Shown: piece after piece, positions 61,822-64,000 of the stretch
How the letters are laid out: the number at the start of each line of letters is the position of its first letter
How positions within the stretch are numbered: the stretch's first letter is position 1
Assembly: GCA_003009755.1 (NCBI GenBank)
Contig: PXUB01000042.1
Span: 55,821 to 119,820 of the forward strand
Length of the DNA: 64,000 nucleotides
DNA from: Thermoplasmatales archaeon SW_10_69_26
GTDB lineage: Archaea; Thermoplasmatota; SW-10-69-26
Direction: 5' to 3'
Made by a program: the position numbers and the translations under genes
The notes under the pieces: model-generated
Told to the model about the DNA's origin: nothing
The model's database searches: none
Seen by the model: only the letters and a program-made list of their open reading frames with translations

Positions 61822-62469
61822 ATGGCGTCCTCCAGGCCCGGCGTTGGCCGGTTGATCGTGGTCGAAGGCGTCGACGGGGCTGGCAAGACGACGGTGGCCC
61901 GACGCCTCGTCGACCGGCTGAAGCAGCGCGGCCACGACGTGCACGCCACGCGGGAACCGACCGACTCCTTCCGCGGCGACGCGATCCGACGAGCCCTGGA
62001 CGACCCCGACCACGATCCGGTCAGCGAGGCGCTGTTGTTCGCGGCCGACCACGCCGCCCACGTCGCCGGGCTCCGCCAGCGCCTGGCCGAGAACCAGCTC
62101 GTCGTCAGCGACCGCTACTCGACCAGCTGGCGCGTCTACCAATCGATCACGCTCGCGGACGCCTGGCCCGACCAAGCCGACGTCGACCCGGCGACGTGGC
62201 TCGAGGACCTCGTGGCGCCCTTCGAGCTGGCGCCCGACCGCGTGCTCGTGCTCGACCTCCCCGTCGAACAGGCGCTGGCTCGCCTCGACGACCGCGCCCG
62301 CGAGACCGAGAAGTTCGAACGCGGCCGCTTCCTCGAGACCGTGCGCGAGCGCTACCAGGCCCTCACCGAGCAAGAGGGCTACACCGCCGTGGACGCCACC
62401 GGATCGATCGAGGCCACCGTCGACACCTGCCTGCAGGCGATCGACCCCGTGCTGGAGGGAGAGCCGTGA
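61822..62469 (+). CDS. tmk: Thymidylate (dTMP) kinase
   Basis: 215 residues from the ATG at 61822. P-loop EGVDGAGKTT at 15-24, the TREPTD motif (dTMP contact), SDRYSTS with the DRY motif, and a lid region DRARETEKFERG containing Arg residues. This is the standard monofunctional TMPK fold, close to the usual 200-215 residues. It phosphorylates dTMP to dTDP with ATP in the cytoplasm. The start fits a promoter-like element about 28 nt upstream; GGGGGTG just before it is too close to act as a normal Shine-Dalgarno site. The last codons overlap the next gene (GTGA). Confidence 0.92.
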   Translation: MASSRPGVGRLIVVEGVDGAGKTTVARRLVDRLKQRGHDVHATREPTDSFRGDAIRRALDDPDHDPVSEALLFAADHAAHVAGLRQRLAENQLVVSDRYSTSWRVYQSITLADAWPDQADVDPATWLEDLVAPFELAPDRVLVLDLPVEQALARLDDRARETEKFERGRFLETVRERYQALTEQEGYTAVDATGSIEATVDTCLQAIDPVLEGEP

Positions 62470-62801
62470 ACCTGCCCGGCAGCGCCAAGACCCACCTCTA
62501 CGTCGGCCTGATCGTGGCCTTCGTGGGCATCGTCGTCGGCGGCTACGCCTACACCGGCGATCGCATCTACGACATCGTGTACCTGCCCGTGGCCCTGTTC
62601 GGGCTCGCGCTCGTCCTCGCCGGCAGCGCGCTGGCCGGCTACGGCCAAGCCAACCGACCGCGGCTGGGCGGCCGCGGCCAGGACGAGGAACCCTCCATCT
62701 TCGGCAAGCTGGCGCTGTGGATCACGGATCGAGCACGCGGCGACGACGCCGAGCCCGAGGCCGAAGCCGACGACGTCGACGAACCGGCCGCCTCGTCGTG
62801 A
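62466..62801 (+). CDS. Small two-TM membrane protein, unknown function
   Basis: 111 residues from a GTG at 62466 overlapping the tmk stop. It has two hydrophobic helices (about 11-29 and 38-58), an amphipathic segment (FGKLALWITDRARG), and an acidic tail (EPEAEADDVDEP). No family is recognised. The translational coupling to thymidylate kinase shows co-expression but not function. Its stop abuts the stop of the convergent helicase gene with no spacer. Confidence 0.75.
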   Translation: MNLPGSAKTHLYVGLIVAFVGIVVGGYAYTGDRIYDIVYLPVALFGLALVLAGSALAGYGQANRPRLGGRGQDEEPSIFGKLALWITDRARGDDAEPEAEADDVDEPAASS

Positions 62802-64000
62802 CTACAGCGAGGACTCGACCCGCTCGAGATCCACCCGCTCCCACGGCTGGCGGCGGTCCTCGTTGAACCCGTGCAGCCGGACCCGGTCGGCGTCCTCGCG
62901 GATCCGCGCCACGCGGTAGGGATCGTCGACGCCGACCACGTAGAAATCGTGGATCTCGGCCGTCTTGGCCTCCTCCCGCAGCGGCCGAAGCACGCGGCCC
63001 CGGCGCTGCACGTGCTGGCGTTCGCTGGTGCTCGAGGCCGCCAGCACCGCCGCGTCCGCGTCGGGTACGTCCAACCCCTCGTCCAGGGCCCGCACCGTGA
63101 CCAGGACCCCGGCCTCCATCCCGCGGTAGGTGGACAGCGTGCGGTCGCGCTCCTCGTCCCCCATGCCGGAGTGGTAGACCAGCGTGCGCAAGCCCTCGTC
63201 GCTCGAGCAGCGCGCCAGATCCTCGGCGAAGTCGATCTCCTCGGCGAACACGATCGTCTTCTTGTCCGACAGGCGATCGGTCAACCGCTCGAAGACGTCG
63301 ATCTTGCCGCGCGCGTTCTTCACGATCCGCGAACGGGCGAACAACAGCTCCTGAAGCTCCTCGGCCAGCTCCCCGGCGCCCTCGCCCCGTAGCAGGGCCA
63401 ACAGCTTGCCCAGCTCCTCCATGCCCGGTGGGTCCTCGAAGGCGTCGTCGATCTCGGCGATCACCAGGTTCAGCTGGCCGTTCAGGTCGTCGTAGGCCTG
63501 CTGCTCGCGCTCGGTCAGGTACGTCGAGTGCAGATGGTACTCGTAGTCGGCCAGGTGTCCCTCGTCGACGGCCTCCCGCAGCTCGTAGCGGTAGGCCACG
63601 CCCTCGAAGTACTCCTGCAAGCGTCGGGTGCCCTGGGGATCGTAGGGCCGGTGGGGCGTGGCCGACAGACCCAGCCGATGGTCGAAGGCGTCGACCAGGG
63701 CCTGGCTGTACGCCGGCGCGCCCGCCCGATGGCACTCGTCGACGACCAACAGCCGCCGGTCGTGCTCGCTGGCCATCGCTGCCAGCACGTCGGGGTTCCG
63801 GCGGGCTGTCTGGATCGGTGTGAGCGCGACCGGGGCCGCCTCGACGCGGCGTAGGCTCGCCGATCCGCTGACCGCTGCGATCTCGTCCTCTACGAGCCCC
63901 GCGTGGTCGACGAGGTCGGCCGTCCACTGGTGCAACAGGGCCCGCGTGGGGACGACGACCAGCGCGCGCTGGTTGCCGGCGCGGGCCCACTCGATCGCGC
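62802..64000 (-). CDS. DEAD/DEAH-box helicase, XPB/Rad25-like (N-terminus beyond right edge)
   Basis: At least 399 codons; the frame is open to the window edge, so the Walker A motif and N-terminus are missing. Visible SF2 motifs: Ia VVVPTRALLHQW at the edge, II VVDECHRAG (DExH), III GLSATPHRPYD, IV-like TIVFAEEIDFAEDL, V with VRALDEGLDVPDAD, and VI QRRGRVLRP with the arginine finger. Order and spacing match COG1061 (RAD25/XPB-type DNA helicases, also seen in restriction-like and repair proteins). A helical insert (about 140-200 residues from the DECH motif) separates the two RecA domains. Likely a DNA repair or transcription-coupled helicase; a nuclease partner is not visible. Confidence 0.88.
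   Translation of the reverse strand, partial: AIEWARAGNQRALVVVPTRALLHQWTADLVDHAGLVEDEIAAVSGSASLRRVEAAPVALTPIQTARRNPDVLAAMASEHDRRLLVVDECHRAGAPAYSQALVDAFDHRLGLSATPHRPYDPQGTRRLQEYFEGVAYRYELREAVDEGHLADYEYHLHSTYLTEREQQAYDDLNGQLNLVIAEIDDAFEDPPGMEELGKLLALLRGEGAGELAEELQELLFARSRIVKNARGKIDVFERLTDRLSDKKTIVFAEEIDFAEDLARCSSDEGLRTLVYHSGMGDEERDRTLSTYRGMEAGVLVTVRALDEGLDVPDADAAVLAASSTSERQHVQRRGRVLRPLREEAKTAEIHDFYVVGVDDPYRVARIREDADRVRLHGFNEDRRQPWERVDLERVESSL

Noticed and set aside
62802-64000. Defence-system (restriction-type) helicase at the right edge
   Set aside because: Motifs fit XPB/Rad25-like helicases, but no methylase, nuclease or other defence gene is visible beside it; the N-terminus lies outside the window.

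Overview
The window is a GC-rich stretch of an archaeal chromosome. Archaeal markers are a Cbf5-type pseudouridine synthase with a C-terminal PUA domain, a DUF99 protein, an XPB/Rad25-like helicase, and TATA/BRE-like promoters about 25-30 nt upstream of apparently leaderless starts. The respiratory cytochrome b, the Rieske protein and the blue-copper protein resemble haloarchaeal-type bc complexes. Bacterial-type lipid genes (PlsC-like acyltransferase, long-chain acyl-CoA ligase) and a very acidic secreted proteome fit a euryarchaeal lineage such as Thermoplasmatota/Poseidoniia or a Halobacteria relative. The sequence alone does not settle which. No rRNA, tRNA, CRISPR array or insertion sequence was seen.

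Layout. 1-2014: a secreted M14 carboxypeptidase cut by the left edge, and a 5-formyl-THF cyclo-ligase-family gene. 2015-2992: a hairpin-rich spacer, then a minus-strand cold-shock array of two intact genes and two deletion-damaged copies, with a perfect 100-bp repeat. 3057-7133: a minus-strand respiratory operon, in transcription order a membrane cupredoxin, a small membrane protein, a TAT-exported Rieske protein, cytochrome b N-terminal half, cytochrome b C-terminal half and a membrane-tethered CxxC protein. 7134-17091: a fold-back repeat, then secreted acidic proteins (two are tandem paralogues, one of them frameshifted) and two surface proteins with C-terminal sorting-like tails.

17353-55124 is the centrepiece: seven same-strand genes over about 38 kb. 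Six contiguous stop/start junctions link them; five are 4-base XTGA overlaps and one, before the DUF58 gene, is a 7-base gap. The genes encode proteins of 2,727, 4,588 and 3,313 residues, a DUF4350-like protein, a DUF58 protein, a small polytopic membrane protein and a 1,071-residue Ig-like surface protein. The 3,313-residue protein ends in a DUF4129-like cytoplasmic tail. I infer one cell-surface system in which the giants are the exposed parts and the DUF58/DUF4129/DUF4350 set works at the membrane. Its function is unknown.

55310-64000 is housekeeping: acyl-CoA synthetase, a CinA/MoaB-fold protein, DUF99, a second inverted copy of the fold-back repeat, Cbf5, PlsC-like acyltransferase, AI-2E-family transporter, thymidylate kinase, a small membrane protein and a DEAD/DEAH helicase cut by the right edge.
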